Source: Acidobacteriota bacterium
GTDB taxonomy: Bacteria; Acidobacteriota; Terriglobia; Terriglobales; Acidobacteriaceae
Assembly: GCA_025353435.1 (NCBI GenBank)
Contig: JANXQR010000382.1
Coordinates: 1 to 10,740 of the forward strand
Length of the DNA: 10,740 bases
Direction of reading: 5' to 3'
Part shown: one piece after another, positions 1-8,432 of the stretch
How the letters are laid out: every line of letters begins with the position of its first letter
How positions within the stretch are numbered: the first letter of the stretch is position 1
Program-made: the position numbers and the translations under genes
The notes under the pieces: generated by a model
What the model saw: only the letters and a program-made list of their open reading frames with translations
Database searches by the model: none
What the model was told of the DNA's origin: nothing

Positions 1-1329
1 TACAACAATGACGGCTTCGACGATATCTTTTGTACCTATTTTGGCCAGAATCGACTTTACAGAAACAATGGCAACGGGACCTTCAGCGACATGACGAAGG
101 AGGCTGGCCTATGGGAGCCTGGTCCCGCAAGATGGGGAGCGGGATGTGCCTTTGTGGATTACAACCGCGATGGTCACCTCGATCTATTCGTCTCGAACTA
201 CATCCGCTTTTCGTTTGAGCATGCTCCCGTCCCCGGCGAGAAATCCACCTGCAATTGGAAAGGAGTCCCGGTCAACTGTGGGCCGCGCGGGCTACCCACT
301 GGACGACATTCTCTCTACCGAAACAATGGCGACGGTACCTTCACGGACGTTTCAAAGGCGGCCGGAATTGATGTCGCTATCGAGAGCTATGGAATGACCG
401 TGGTTGCAGCCGATTTTGATGAAGATGGCTGGCCCGACATATTTGTGGCGTGCGATTCAACTCCCAGCCTGTTGTTTATGAACAATCGCGACGGGACATT
501 TCGTGAAGAAGGCGTCACGCGTGGGGTTGCATTAAGTGAAGATGGCATGGAACAGGCTGGAATGGGCGTCGGGATCGGAGACTATAACCTCGACGGGCAT
601 CTTGATCTGTTCAAGACGCATTTTGTCAGCGACACGAGTGGGTTTTATAGAAATGACGGGAAGGCGAATTTCGACGAGGTGACTCGTGCTGCGAAGATCG
701 GGGTGGAGACGCGCTTTACGAGCTGGGGTGCCGGGATAGTTGATCTCGATAACGACGGGTACCCGGATGTGTTTTTTGTGACGGGAAGCGTCTATCCCGA
801 AGTCGAGAAGAAACTGCCGCAGTATCCCTATAAGACCCCGCGTGTCCTGTTTCGCAACCTGGGAAACAGCACCTTTGAGGAACTGGAGTCGCAGGGTGGC
901 GAAGGAATAACAGCGGCTCATAGCAGCCGAGGGTGTGCTTTCGGCGACTTCGACAACGACGGCGACATGGACGTGCTGATTGTCAATATGAATGAGCCGC
1001 CTTCCCTGCTTAGAAACGATCTAAAAGTCAAACAGAATTGGCTGAAGATCAAACTTGAGGGCGTGAAGTCGAACCGAAGTGCAATCGGAGCCCGCGTTCT
1101 GGCTCACTACGGCAACAGCGTACAGGCCCAAGCACTTGTAAGTCAGAGCAGCTATTACTCCTGCAACGATCCACGCCTTCATTTTGGCCTCGGAGCCTCA
1201 ATAAAAGCCGACGTAGAGGTCTATTGGCCAAGTGGTTTGCACGAGCGCTATCAGCACATTGCCGCAAATCAGCTGGTGACCATTCGAGAGGGTGCGGGGC
1301 TGGTGCCAAATAGGGGATGGAACCGGTAA
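1..1329 (+). CDS. CRTAC1-like FG-GAP/VCBS and ASPIC-UnbV protein, 5' end missing
   Basis: The reading frame is open from base 1, so the gene begins upstream; the ATG at 91 is internal. The 442 visible residues contain about six FG-GAP/VCBS-type blades with Ca-binding-like loops, for example DYNRDGHLDLF, DFDEDGWPDIF, DLDNDGYPDVF and DFDNDGDMDVL. This is the pattern of a beta-propeller related to integrin alpha chains. The last ~90 residues (about nt 1030-1295) match the ASPIC/UnbV domain, with the hallmark NDPRLHFGLG followed by VEVYWPSG. Family members are usually exported and often 550-650 residues long, so the signal peptide and a first blade or two are probably missing here. No catalytic residues are known for this family; binding of a ligand or of partner proteins at the cell surface is an inference. 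It sits just upstream of a TonB-dependent receptor in the same orientation, a common pairing in Acidobacteriota. Family assignment is confident; the precise role is unknown. Confidence 0.93.
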   Translation, partial: YNNDGFDDIFCTYFGQNRLYRNNGNGTFSDMTKEAGLWEPGPARWGAGCAFVDYNRDGHLDLFVSNYIRFSFEHAPVPGEKSTCNWKGVPVNCGPRGLPTGRHSLYRNNGDGTFTDVSKAAGIDVAIESYGMTVVAADFDEDGWPDIFVACDSTPSLLFMNNRDGTFREEGVTRGVALSEDGMEQAGMGVGIGDYNLDGHLDLFKTHFVSDTSGFYRNDGKANFDEVTRAAKIGVETRFTSWGAGIVDLDNDGYPDVFFVTGSVYPEVEKKLPQYPYKTPRVLFRNLGNSTFEELESQGGEGITAAHSSRGCAFGDFDNDGDMDVLIVNMNEPPSLLRNDLKVKQNWLKIKLEGVKSNRSAIGARVLAHYGNSVQAQALVSQSSYYSCNDPRLHFGLGASIKADVEVYWPSGLHERYQHIAANQLVTIREGAGLVPNRGWNR

Positions 1330-1370
1330 AGCCCCTTCTATTTAGCAACTTACCGCCAATAGGACAAAGA

Positions 1371-1405
1371 ACCCATTGACAGCTCATTAGCGAACTATCT
1401 AGAAG
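1371..1405 (+). promoter_or_regulatory. Candidate sigma70-type promoter of the TonB-dependent receptor gene
   Basis: A perfect TTGACA lies at 1376-1381, followed 18 nt later by TAGAAG at 1400-1405, which matches four of six bases of the -10 consensus. It lies in the 143-bp gap between the CRTAC1-like gene and the receptor. The 12-mer ACCCATTGACAG at 1371-1382, which contains the -35 box, recurs upstream of the GH127 gene on the other strand. The -10 box is weak, so the start of transcription is uncertain. Confidence 0.4.
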
Positions 1406-1461
1406 GTAGCCGAGTCGGGGGAAACGTTTACTGATACCCACAGACCCCGATCTGTTCATTC

Positions 1462-1467
1462 AGGAGG
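1462..1467 (+). promoter_or_regulatory. Shine-Dalgarno site that fixes the receptor start
   Basis: AGGAGG at 1462-1467 is a full anti-16S complement, 5 nt before the ATG at 1473. A GTG at 1467 in the same frame overlaps this site and therefore cannot be the start, so the ATG is chosen. Confidence 0.85.
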
Positions 1468-1472
1468 TGTTC

Positions 1473-4400
1473 ATGCAACAACGCAAGGTCTGTCGCGCCG
1501 CGACTTTGTTATGTACTTTGTTCGCTCTTTGGGTTGTTCCCGCCTTTGCACAATTCACAGCAAGTGTTCAGGGACTTGTACAGGACCCAACGGGGGCGGG
1601 TGTCGCCAAAGCACAGATCACGCTCACCAGCACTGCCACGGGGGTGAAGAAGACAGCGGCTTCTGATTCCTCAGGCAATTACCGATTCGTGAGTCTTGCT
1701 CCGGGGAGTTACAAGATCTCCGTCGAAGCCACAGGGTTCTCCAAATCCGAAGCGGAAGTCACCCTGCTCACTGAACAAAATGTCAATCTTCCCATCTCGC
1801 TGAAGGTCGGCTCCGCTCGAGAATCGGTGGTCGTCAGTACCCAAGCGCCGATCGTAGATACGGCTGATAGTCGAACCGAGCTGACCCTGGAGAATGAGGC
1901 AGTCGCGGAGTTGCCAATCATCGGCCGCAACCTGGTTACGCTTGTCACAATGGCGCCAGGAGTCTCAGGCTTGGGGACCAGCACATCCGGCAGCCCTGCC
2001 TCCGGAGTGGATAACTATTCCACGGAGGAACAGGTCGACGCCAGCGCGAACGGTCAGGGCCAGAACAACAACCAGTACGTTGTTGACGGCTTGGATGTCA
2101 CCAGCGGAATCAGGCAGGGAGTATTGAACCTGACGCCACAGCCCGAGTCCATTCAGGAGACCAGCGTTCAGGTAAATACATTTTCGGTGGAGCATAGTCG
2201 CGCGGCCGGGCTGCAGACAATCTTCACAACAAAGTCGGGTGCAGACTCGTTTCACGGGTCAGCGTCTGATTGGTTCAATTACCAGGGCATGTTCGCGAAC
2301 CAGCACTTCGTGAGCTCATCAACAAGCCCGTACAAGCCTTTCCACTCGAACAATATGGATTTTGCGATAGGCGGTCCGATCATTCCGCACCACGATAGCT
2401 TTTTCTACTTTGCGGTTGAACCATTGCGTTCCTCAGCGAGCGCCGGTGGCTTAGTCACATTTGCGGACCCCAATTTCATCTCGTTTGCACAAACTAATTA
2501 CCCCAACACCGTCGGAACCACTGTCCTCAAGACCTATGTACCATCAGGGGTTGGCGCTGTGATTGTGCAGCAAACGGCTGCCGATGTATTTGGCACAGCT
2601 TCGGGTGGCTGTGGCACTACGTCAGGACAGAATGGCGTTCCTTGCGCTCTATCCATGATTGACCAGGGCTCATTCGGTGCTACGCAAATAAGGAATGGTA
2701 CACAGTACTTCGCTCGCATCGATCAGGGATTCAAGAACGAGCGAATCTATGTCAGCCTGTTTCGCACTCTCCTGGATACCGGAGCAGCGTCGCCCATGCC
2801 GCAGTTCTCGGCCTTGAACCATACGTGGCAAGTTGCCGGCCAGGCAGCGTGGACCCATACGTTCTCGTCCAACACGATTAATGAACTTACCGGGGGACAG
2901 AGCCGAGTTGAGGGTGTGCTAGGTAGTGGCGCGAAGGATTACACCGTTCCCTCCATTTCGGTAAATGGGATCAATGCGGATGGTGGTCAGGCATATGGCG
3001 TTGGTTTCGCCCAGGGGGATTTCATCCAGCACAATTATCACTGGCGCGACGTGCTCACACACGTGCGTGGCACCCACACTTTGAAATTCGGGTACGAGGG
3101 TTGGTACGGAGATGACGTTGAACCCTTCCAGGGGCCGTGGTCGCAACCCAAGCTTGCCTTCGACAATCTGTTAAAACTTGCTCAGGATGCGCCTACGAAT
3201 GAGAGCGGGGTTATGTACAATCCCACCACGGGAACCCAACAACTGTGGAACTGGGACGCTGCCTCCAGAACGTTTGGTGTATTCGCCGAAGACACTTGGA
3301 GGGCCAGTAAGAATCTGACTCTTACTCTTGGCCTGCGTTACGACGATAGTGGAAATCCATGGTCTAAGAGTGCGTCAACCGTCTTCGGCAACTTCTACCT
3401 CGGCACAGGCTCAACAAAGGCACAGCAGATTTCCAGCGGCTTCGCAAAGGGCACTCCCAATGCGCTTCTTCAGTCGGTAACTAATCTGTGGAGTCCGCGA
3501 GTTGGCGTGGCATGGGATCCGACGGGCAGTGGAGATTGGGCCGTACGCGGCGGATTCGGAATTTATGACAACTGGCTCACTTCGGCGAATGTCCAGGAAG
3601 AATTCCGCGGAAGCCCTCCGGGATTGGTAAATCCGACATTCTTCGCAGGATCAGCAACTCCCCCGATCTTCGGACTGGGGACCACAAGCAAACCGCCGTT
3701 CGGGTTCACATTCCCGACATTCCAGGGAGGTCTGAACTCACAGGGCGGAGTTGTGGGTGCCAACTTCTCGATTGGCGGAATCAACCCGCACCTGAAATCG
3801 CCAAAGACAGATATCTGGTCTCTCACTGTGCAGAGAAAACTAAGCAGGGTATTCGCTGCTACCGTCGGCTACAGCGGTTCCCACTCCTACGATATAGTCG
3901 GCAACGAAAACTCCATTGGAAATGTCTCTTATGGCGTCGATATCAATGTTCAGCCGGGAGACCTCATCACGCATGAGAGCATCGCGCCAACTCGCCTCAA
4001 TCCGAGCTTCGGATCAATCTCTTATGCCGACAATGACCGTTACGGGAACTACAACGGCGTGTTCTTTGACTTGAAGGGACGAGTGTCGCGAGGGTTCCTC
4101 GATTTCTCGTACACTCGTTCGAGCTCGAAAGATGACGCCTTGGCATACCCCTCGCCGAACAACCCCTCGCAATACTACGGACCATCCATCTTCGACGTGC
4201 CGAATCGATTCTCACTCAGCTTCAACTATTCGTTGAAAGGCCTGAACGATGGCAAAGGCGCTATCGGCCGCACAACAGGCGGCTGGGGTCTCAGCGGCAC
4301 CACCGTTTTCCAGTCGGGATATCCTTTGACGGCGGCGAATTTCAACTCCTACAATCCGGTTTGCCAGAACACTGCTGCGAATGCTCCCAAGTGCCCTTCG

Positions 4401-4811
4401 TTCGCAAATCCCGCGGTGGGGTATGCCCCAGGCAGCGGCGACTATAACGCAGACGGTAACAACCTGGATTACCCCGATGCCACGACTTACCACCAGTTGA
4501 CCGGCAACAAAGCCTGGCTGACGGGAGCCATACCAAAGTCGAACTTCGCTACTCCAACCTTCGGACAGGAAGGAAACGAAAAACCCATGCAATTCCGTGG
4601 GCCAAACTTCTTTGAGACGAATACAAACGTTTACAAGGACACGGCGATCACGGAACACGTAAACTTCCAGATCCGATTTGAATTCTTCAACCTCTTCAAC
4701 AGGGCGAACTATGCAGGCGTGGATACGAACATCCCGGATGGCAGCTTCGGTGCGTCAACCGCTTCACACGAGCCAAGGTTCTGGCAATTGGGCGGGAAGA
4801 TAAAGTTCTAG
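1473..4811 (+). CDS. TonB-dependent receptor, Oar-like, with carboxypeptidase-regulatory-like domain
   Basis: This 1,112-residue outer-membrane protein has a clear signal peptide (residues 1-26, ending PAFA before QF). Residues ~28-115 form a carboxypeptidase-regulatory-like fold with the typical GLVQDPTGAGVAKAQITL opening and SGNYRFVSLAPGSYKI turn. A plug-like segment follows (~115-290), including ELPIIGRNLVTLV and NNQYVVDGLDV. The rest is beta-barrel, with the motif FAEDTWRASKNLTLTLGLRY near residue 604 and FFNLFNRANY near 1069. It ends in a terminal phenylalanine (GGKIKF), as expected for insertion by the BAM machinery. The family imports large or scarce ligands using TonB energy; the substrate cannot be read from sequence. 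Residues 990-995 (DYNADG) look like a metal-binding loop, and two close cysteine pairs (380/391, 964/974) may form loop disulfides. No obvious TonB box was seen. The start is set by AGGAGG 5 nt upstream. Its neighbours are a CRTAC1-like and a TPR protein. Confidence 0.95.
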   Translation: MQQRKVCRAATLLCTLFALWVVPAFAQFTASVQGLVQDPTGAGVAKAQITLTSTATGVKKTAASDSSGNYRFVSLAPGSYKISVEATGFSKSEAEVTLLTEQNVNLPISLKVGSARESVVVSTQAPIVDTADSRTELTLENEAVAELPIIGRNLVTLVTMAPGVSGLGTSTSGSPASGVDNYSTEEQVDASANGQGQNNNQYVVDGLDVTSGIRQGVLNLTPQPESIQETSVQVNTFSVEHSRAAGLQTIFTTKSGADSFHGSASDWFNYQGMFANQHFVSSSTSPYKPFHSNNMDFAIGGPIIPHHDSFFYFAVEPLRSSASAGGLVTFADPNFISFAQTNYPNTVGTTVLKTYVPSGVGAVIVQQTAADVFGTASGGCGTTSGQNGVPCALSMIDQGSFGATQIRNGTQYFARIDQGFKNERIYVSLFRTLLDTGAASPMPQFSALNHTWQVAGQAAWTHTFSSNTINELTGGQSRVEGVLGSGAKDYTVPSISVNGINADGGQAYGVGFAQGDFIQHNYHWRDVLTHVRGTHTLKFGYEGWYGDDVEPFQGPWSQPKLAFDNLLKLAQDAPTNESGVMYNPTTGTQQLWNWDAASRTFGVFAEDTWRASKNLTLTLGLRYDDSGNPWSKSASTVFGNFYLGTGSTKAQQISSGFAKGTPNALLQSVTNLWSPRVGVAWDPTGSGDWAVRGGFGIYDNWLTSANVQEEFRGSPPGLVNPTFFAGSATPPIFGLGTTSKPPFGFTFPTFQGGLNSQGGVVGANFSIGGINPHLKSPKTDIWSLTVQRKLSRVFAATVGYSGSHSYDIVGNENSIGNVSYGVDINVQPGDLITHESIAPTRLNPSFGSISYADNDRYGNYNGVFFDLKGRVSRGFLDFSYTRSSSKDDALAYPSPNNPSQYYGPSIFDVPNRFSLSFNYSLKGLNDGKGAIGRTTGGWGLSGTTVFQSGYPLTAANFNSYNPVCQNTAANAPKCPSFANPAVGYAPGSGDYNADGNNLDYPDATTYHQLTGNKAWLTGAIPKSNFATPTFGQEGNEKPMQFRGPNFFETNTNVYKDTAITEHVNFQIRFEFFNLFNRANYAGVDTNIPDGSFGASTASHEPRFWQLGGKIKF

Positions 4812-4837
4812 CCTGGATACAAACTCGATTTCAGCAG

Positions 4838-4880
4838 CAGACGGCCGGCCGGCTCTTATAGCGCGCCGGCCGACTGTTAT
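4838..4880 (+). terminator. GC-rich hairpin, probable terminator after the receptor gene
   Basis: CGGCCGGC (4842-4849) pairs perfectly with GCCGGCCG (4865-4872). CAG (4838-4840) pairs with CTG (4874-4876) across a single mismatch, and GC/GC closes the 7-nt loop TCTTATA. The sequence after it, TTATTCGATT, is only moderately T-rich, so intrinsic termination is plausible but may be incomplete. It lies 26 bases after the receptor stop codon. Confidence 0.6.
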
Positions 4881-4952
4881 TCGATTCCAGGCAATCGCAG
4901 GTGAAATTGGCTTACAATTCAACTCGTCACAAATCGTCAGTTGCAGCGGTGT

Positions 4953-4980
4953 TTGACCTATCGCTACTATCCATCAGAAT
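4953..4980 (+). promoter_or_regulatory. Candidate promoter of the TPR gene
   Basis: TTGACC (4953-4958, five of six matches) and CAGAAT (4975-4980, four of six) are separated by 16 nt. Transcription would begin near 4987. That leaves a leader of about 22 nt before the ATG at 5009 and would exclude upstream starts at 4901 (GTG) and 4985 (ATG). Together with the preceding hairpin this suggests the TPR gene is its own transcription unit. Confidence 0.4.
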
Positions 4981-5008
4981 CGGCATGAGCTTGGTCCACA
5001 TATCTCGC

Positions 5009-6472
5009 ATGAGAGTATTGGTTTGGATTGCAGTCGGGCTGTTGCTGCTCTCAACCGCAGTGGCGCAGTCGAGCGCGGATCGAAACTCACAAATTGCCGC
5101 AGCGCTTGGGGAGGAGCAGTACGACAAAGCGCTTGTAATGCTTCGCGTTGCACTTCAGCAGGCTTCCGCCGACCCTCAGCTGTGGACTATGCAGGGCGTC
5201 GCATACAACGGTAAGGGTGACGGAAAAGAAGCGCTCAGTTCGTTTCGACACGCAGTCAAGTTATCGCCAGATAACGTTCCGGCGCTGCAAGGGGCCGCAC
5301 AAATTGAATATGACCAGGGTGATGCAGCAGGCATTCCCATTCTCGAGCATCTTCTCCTGCTTCATCCTGATGATCTTACTAGCCATGGCATGCTCGCCGT
5401 TCTTGATTATCAGCAGGGTCGGTGCGGCGCAGCGGTGGCTCATTTCGAGAAAGCTGTGTCTCTGTTTGAATCGCGGGTTCCTGCGCTACACGCATACGGA
5501 ACCTGCCTCGTAAAGCTCAAACAGCTTGATGCCGCGGCGGACGTATTCAAGAAGTCTCTGGCCCTCAAGCCTGAAGACCCGCGCGAACGCCAGGTCTTGG
5601 CGTCTGTTCAGTTGATGTCTCACCAGCCGGAGCTAGCGGTTGCGACCCTGTCGCCGTTATTGAGCAACAAGCCAGATGCTTCAAGCCTGGAGCTTGCTTC
5701 TGCGGCCTACGAGGAGGCTCACGATACTGACAAGGCGGTGGAGGCTTTGCGACAGGCAATCCTCCTTGAACCACAAAACGTGAACCTGTATGTGAACTTC
5801 GCAGCGGTCTCTGCTACCCACCAGTCGTTCCAGATTGGCATCAATGTCGTGAATGATGGAATCAACCTCCAACCGAAAGCGGCGCCGCTCTATTTTGCCC
5901 GAGGCGTGCTTTACGTTCAGCTCGCAGAGTACGACAGGGCTCAGGCCGACTTCGACAAGGCTTATGAGCTTGACCCAAACCAATCGCTGAGTATCGCTGC
6001 GCAAGGCCTCGCGGCAGCTCAGCAGAATGATCTCGCAAGCGCGCTGGCTGGGGTGGAAGAGAAGCTGGCACGAAGGCCTGGCGATCCAATCCTGCTTTAT
6101 CTGCGGGCGGATATCCTTGCGCAACAAGGCCTGGAGCTTGGCAGCACGGAGTTCCGAACTGCAATGCGTTCGGCAACACAGGCAGTGAAACTTCGCCCAA
6201 CATTGGGCCCAGCGCGCAGCGTTCTGGCTAAACTGTTTCTCCAGAACGGGCAGTTTGCAGAGGCCGCCGAACAATGCAGAAAAGCGCTCGAACTTGATCC
6301 TAAGGATCAGACCGCGGTGTACCACTTGATTCAGGCGCTACGCAAGACCGATCAACGAGGCGAGGTACCGGAATTGTTGAAGCGACTCGCCACACTCCGT
6401 CAAAAGGCAACAAACGAAGAACGCGAGCAGTATCGTTACAAGCTGGTTGAAGGTGATGCCGAGTCAAAGTAG
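5009..6472 (+). CDS. Exported tetratricopeptide-repeat protein
   Basis: The 487-residue protein starts with a compact signal peptide, MRVLVWIAVGLLLLSTAVA before QSS (cleavage after about residue 19). The remainder, roughly residues 25-465, is a continuous array of about a dozen 34-residue TPR units. Examples are the helices ending in ALKPEDP, ILLEPQN, YELDPNQ and ALELDPKDQ, each with the typical A-x-x-x-F-x-x-A core and a proline turn. TPR arrays are protein-interaction scaffolds and no enzyme domain is present. The start is uncertain. The frame is open back to a GTG at 4901, and an ATG at 4985 would give the same signal peptide with eight more residues. No strong Shine-Dalgarno was seen for any of them. 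ATG 5009 is preferred because of the clean signal peptide and the promoter just upstream. It follows the receptor, so a periplasmic partner role (an adaptor taking a SusD-like place) is possible but only inferred. Confidence 0.88.
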   Translation: MRVLVWIAVGLLLLSTAVAQSSADRNSQIAAALGEEQYDKALVMLRVALQQASADPQLWTMQGVAYNGKGDGKEALSSFRHAVKLSPDNVPALQGAAQIEYDQGDAAGIPILEHLLLLHPDDLTSHGMLAVLDYQQGRCGAAVAHFEKAVSLFESRVPALHAYGTCLVKLKQLDAAADVFKKSLALKPEDPRERQVLASVQLMSHQPELAVATLSPLLSNKPDASSLELASAAYEEAHDTDKAVEALRQAILLEPQNVNLYVNFAAVSATHQSFQIGINVVNDGINLQPKAAPLYFARGVLYVQLAEYDRAQADFDKAYELDPNQSLSIAAQGLAAAQQNDLASALAGVEEKLARRPGDPILLYLRADILAQQGLELGSTEFRTAMRSATQAVKLRPTLGPARSVLAKLFLQNGQFAEAAEQCRKALELDPKDQTAVYHLIQALRKTDQRGEVPELLKRLATLRQKATNEEREQYRYKLVEGDAESK

Positions 6473-6487
6473 AGTCTGCCTAGGTCC

Positions 6488-6508
6488 TGCCGATCCCTTC
6501 ATCCGGCA
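6488..6508. terminator. Weak hairpin between convergent genes
   Basis: TGCCGAT (6488-6494) can pair with ATCCGGCA (6501-6508) with one bulged C, around a 6-nt loop. It lies in the 59-bp gap between the 3' ends of the convergent TPR and GH127 genes, where a shared terminator is expected. There is no T-run on either side, so the call is tentative. Confidence 0.25.
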
Positions 6509-6531
6509 CAGCCGCGTGTCTTCAACGGCAA

Positions 6532-8412
6532 CTAGCTTGTAACACGCACGTAAGTGCTGTAACTCTCCTTGTCGATCGACATGAACGGCCGCATAGTCAC
6601 CCGTCCGCCAACCGTCGATATCGCACTCCAGTCACCGGCCGCATTGTTCAGCGGCCTCGCGCGTAGCAGAGACTGCGCATCGAATGTCGGCTGCGTTTCG
6701 GCCACTGCCATCAACACCACGGGGCCTTGCAGCAATGCGACGACATTCGGGTGATTCGCGTCCACCGCCTCCAGACGTAGCGGCATGGGCAACTCGATCT
6801 CGATGCGATCGCCATCCTTCCAGGTGTTGCGCAGGGCCGCAAAGTGCCCCGGTTCAATTGCATCCGCAATACGCTTGCCGTTCACCATAACCACCGGAGT
6901 GGGTCTTGCCCACTCTGGGATCCGCACATAGATCGTGTGTTCGTGCGGCTGCGAAGCCGAAATCTGAATCTCGATTTTGTTATCGAGCGGATACTTGGTC
7001 ACTTGGGTCAACCGCAACTTTGTGCCACCATCTGTCCAGCTTAGGCTTGAAGGTGTAAACAGGTTCACATAAACACCGTCTTGCGACCTCAGGTATGTGC
7101 TTAGGTGATAGTCAGCGGCGAGTTGAGGAAAAGTACCAGAACAGCACGGCCACTTGTCCTTGTACCAGTCTTTCTTTCCGGTGTTGGCATAGTCCGAATA
7201 GTAGAAAGAAGTTCCGTCAGCTTGGATTGGCCACGCACCTAGAATTGTGTTGTAGAGCACCCTTTCCATGCTGTCACCGTAGCGCGCGTCCTTCGTGACT
7301 CGCAGCAGGTACCGAGTAATTTTGAAGTGTCCGTAAGCGCCGCATGGCGTCTCGAAGCTAGCGTGAGTCGCACTGAGGCTATCCCCAAGTTGCCCGATCC
7401 CGGGCTCACCAAAGGCTTCATTGGGCCCCCATCCTCCGGTTGCGAAGCTCTGCGTCTTCTGTAGCATGTCGAAGCCATTTCTGGCGGCATGCAGGTGTTT
7501 CTCACTGCCTAGTGTGATATAGGCCTGCATTGCCGAACTGAATGCGTTCACATGACTGTAAGCGTGCTCGAAGGGGAGCACATTGTTTCCTTCTGCAAGC
7601 GGATTGAAATAGGTGTCATCTTCCAGATATTTCCGCGCCAAGTCGAGGTAGAAGGGTTTCCCACTCCTCTGGTACGAGAGAAACAGGTTTTCTGGCAGTG
7701 TGTAGGTCTCATCCCAGGTGTAGGCTGTATTTTTGTGCGGGCGCGAACGCTGTTCGGCTCGGGACAGCGCCTTCTCGGGCAGATAGGCTACGATCGCACG
7801 AGTTAGCCTTTCGTGAATCTCCAGCGCCATCGGATCATGGGCAAATTCATGCGCGTCAATGAGGCCGGCAGAGAGTTTGTCATAGGTGTAGGCAGGAAGC
7901 CGGTAGTCGACAAAGAACGTGGCTTTTGAATCGAGTGTCTCTCCGTATCCCTTCACAAGGCGGTTGATCTTTGCTCGAGTTTCTTGTGACCCGGTAACTG
8001 CATACGCGCGCGCAAGCCCAGAAACATACTGCCCGAAGGAATGACCGGCGATGAAGCCATGGAAATCACCTCGTTCCAGGCTGAAGCCGGTCAGGTCGTA
8101 CCAGCCTCCCATGTCTTCCCCCGGTGCAGGTAGCCCCGCAACCTGCCGAAATACCTTCAACATGCGATCTTCGTTGAGATTCAGGAAACGGCCATGGTTC
8201 TCGTCGAACTGCCGCTTCATCAGTCCATCATGCAACTGCACGTCACCATACGCGAACAGGGTGAGGGGGGTAGATACCGCGATTAGGGGTTTTGCTGTGT
8301 TCGCTAGTGCAGGAAACGAGCGAAGAGCACACAGTCCGGATGCGCTCAAACTTGCGCCCTTGATGAAGACCCTGCGGTCGATTTCGTGCTTCACGTTGAA
8401 CCGCCTTGCCAT
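6532..8412 (-). CDS. GH127-type beta-L-arabinofuranosidase domain protein, Tat-exported
   Basis: The 626-residue protein belongs to the DUF1680 / GH127 group. Characterised members (Bifidobacterium HypBA1) release beta-L-arabinofuranose from plant glycans or hydroxyproline-linked arabinan, with a zinc-bound cysteine as nucleophile. Residues 13-19 (RRVFIKG), followed by a hydrophobic stretch to ALA-37, form a Tat signal, so it should fold in the cytoplasm and act in the periplasm or outside. An alpha-helical barrel spans about residues 50-440 and a beta-sandwich region follows (to about 570). Likely key residues by family analogy are E332 in PNEAF as acid/base, C423-C424 (CCSGTFPQ) with the first as nucleophile, and E354 and C357 as metal ligands. 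The E-to-C spacing is one residue longer than the E-x-C of HypBA1. The ATG at 8412 has no clear ribosome site; a GTG at 8394 (residue 7) with AAGGCGG six bases before it is a serious alternative and keeps the Tat motif. Exact substrate is unproven. Confidence 0.92.
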   Translation of the reverse strand: MARRFNVKHEIDRRVFIKGASLSASGLCALRSFPALANTAKPLIAVSTPLTLFAYGDVQLHDGLMKRQFDENHGRFLNLNEDRMLKVFRQVAGLPAPGEDMGGWYDLTGFSLERGDFHGFIAGHSFGQYVSGLARAYAVTGSQETRAKINRLVKGYGETLDSKATFFVDYRLPAYTYDKLSAGLIDAHEFAHDPMALEIHERLTRAIVAYLPEKALSRAEQRSRPHKNTAYTWDETYTLPENLFLSYQRSGKPFYLDLARKYLEDDTYFNPLAEGNNVLPFEHAYSHVNAFSSAMQAYITLGSEKHLHAARNGFDMLQKTQSFATGGWGPNEAFGEPGIGQLGDSLSATHASFETPCGAYGHFKITRYLLRVTKDARYGDSMERVLYNTILGAWPIQADGTSFYYSDYANTGKKDWYKDKWPCCSGTFPQLAADYHLSTYLRSQDGVYVNLFTPSSLSWTDGGTKLRLTQVTKYPLDNKIEIQISASQPHEHTIYVRIPEWARPTPVVMVNGKRIADAIEPGHFAALRNTWKDGDRIEIELPMPLRLEAVDANHPNVVALLQGPVVLMAVAETQPTFDAQSLLRARPLNNAAGDWSAISTVGGRVTMRPFMSIDKESYSTYVRVTS

Positions 8413-8432
8413 CGGGAAATCGTTTACCCTGC

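Noticed and set aside
4212..4658. Minus-strand open frame of 148 codons inside the receptor gene
   Set aside because: Antisense shadow of the beta-barrel coding sequence with no family resemblance.
4901..5008. N-terminal extension of the TPR protein from a GTG at 4901
   Set aside because: It would put 36 polar or mixed residues before a clean signal peptide and would overlap a plausible promoter.
5681..6325. Minus-strand open frame of 214 codons inside the TPR gene
   Set aside because: No recognisable domain, and the plus frame has an unmistakable TPR periodicity and signal peptide.
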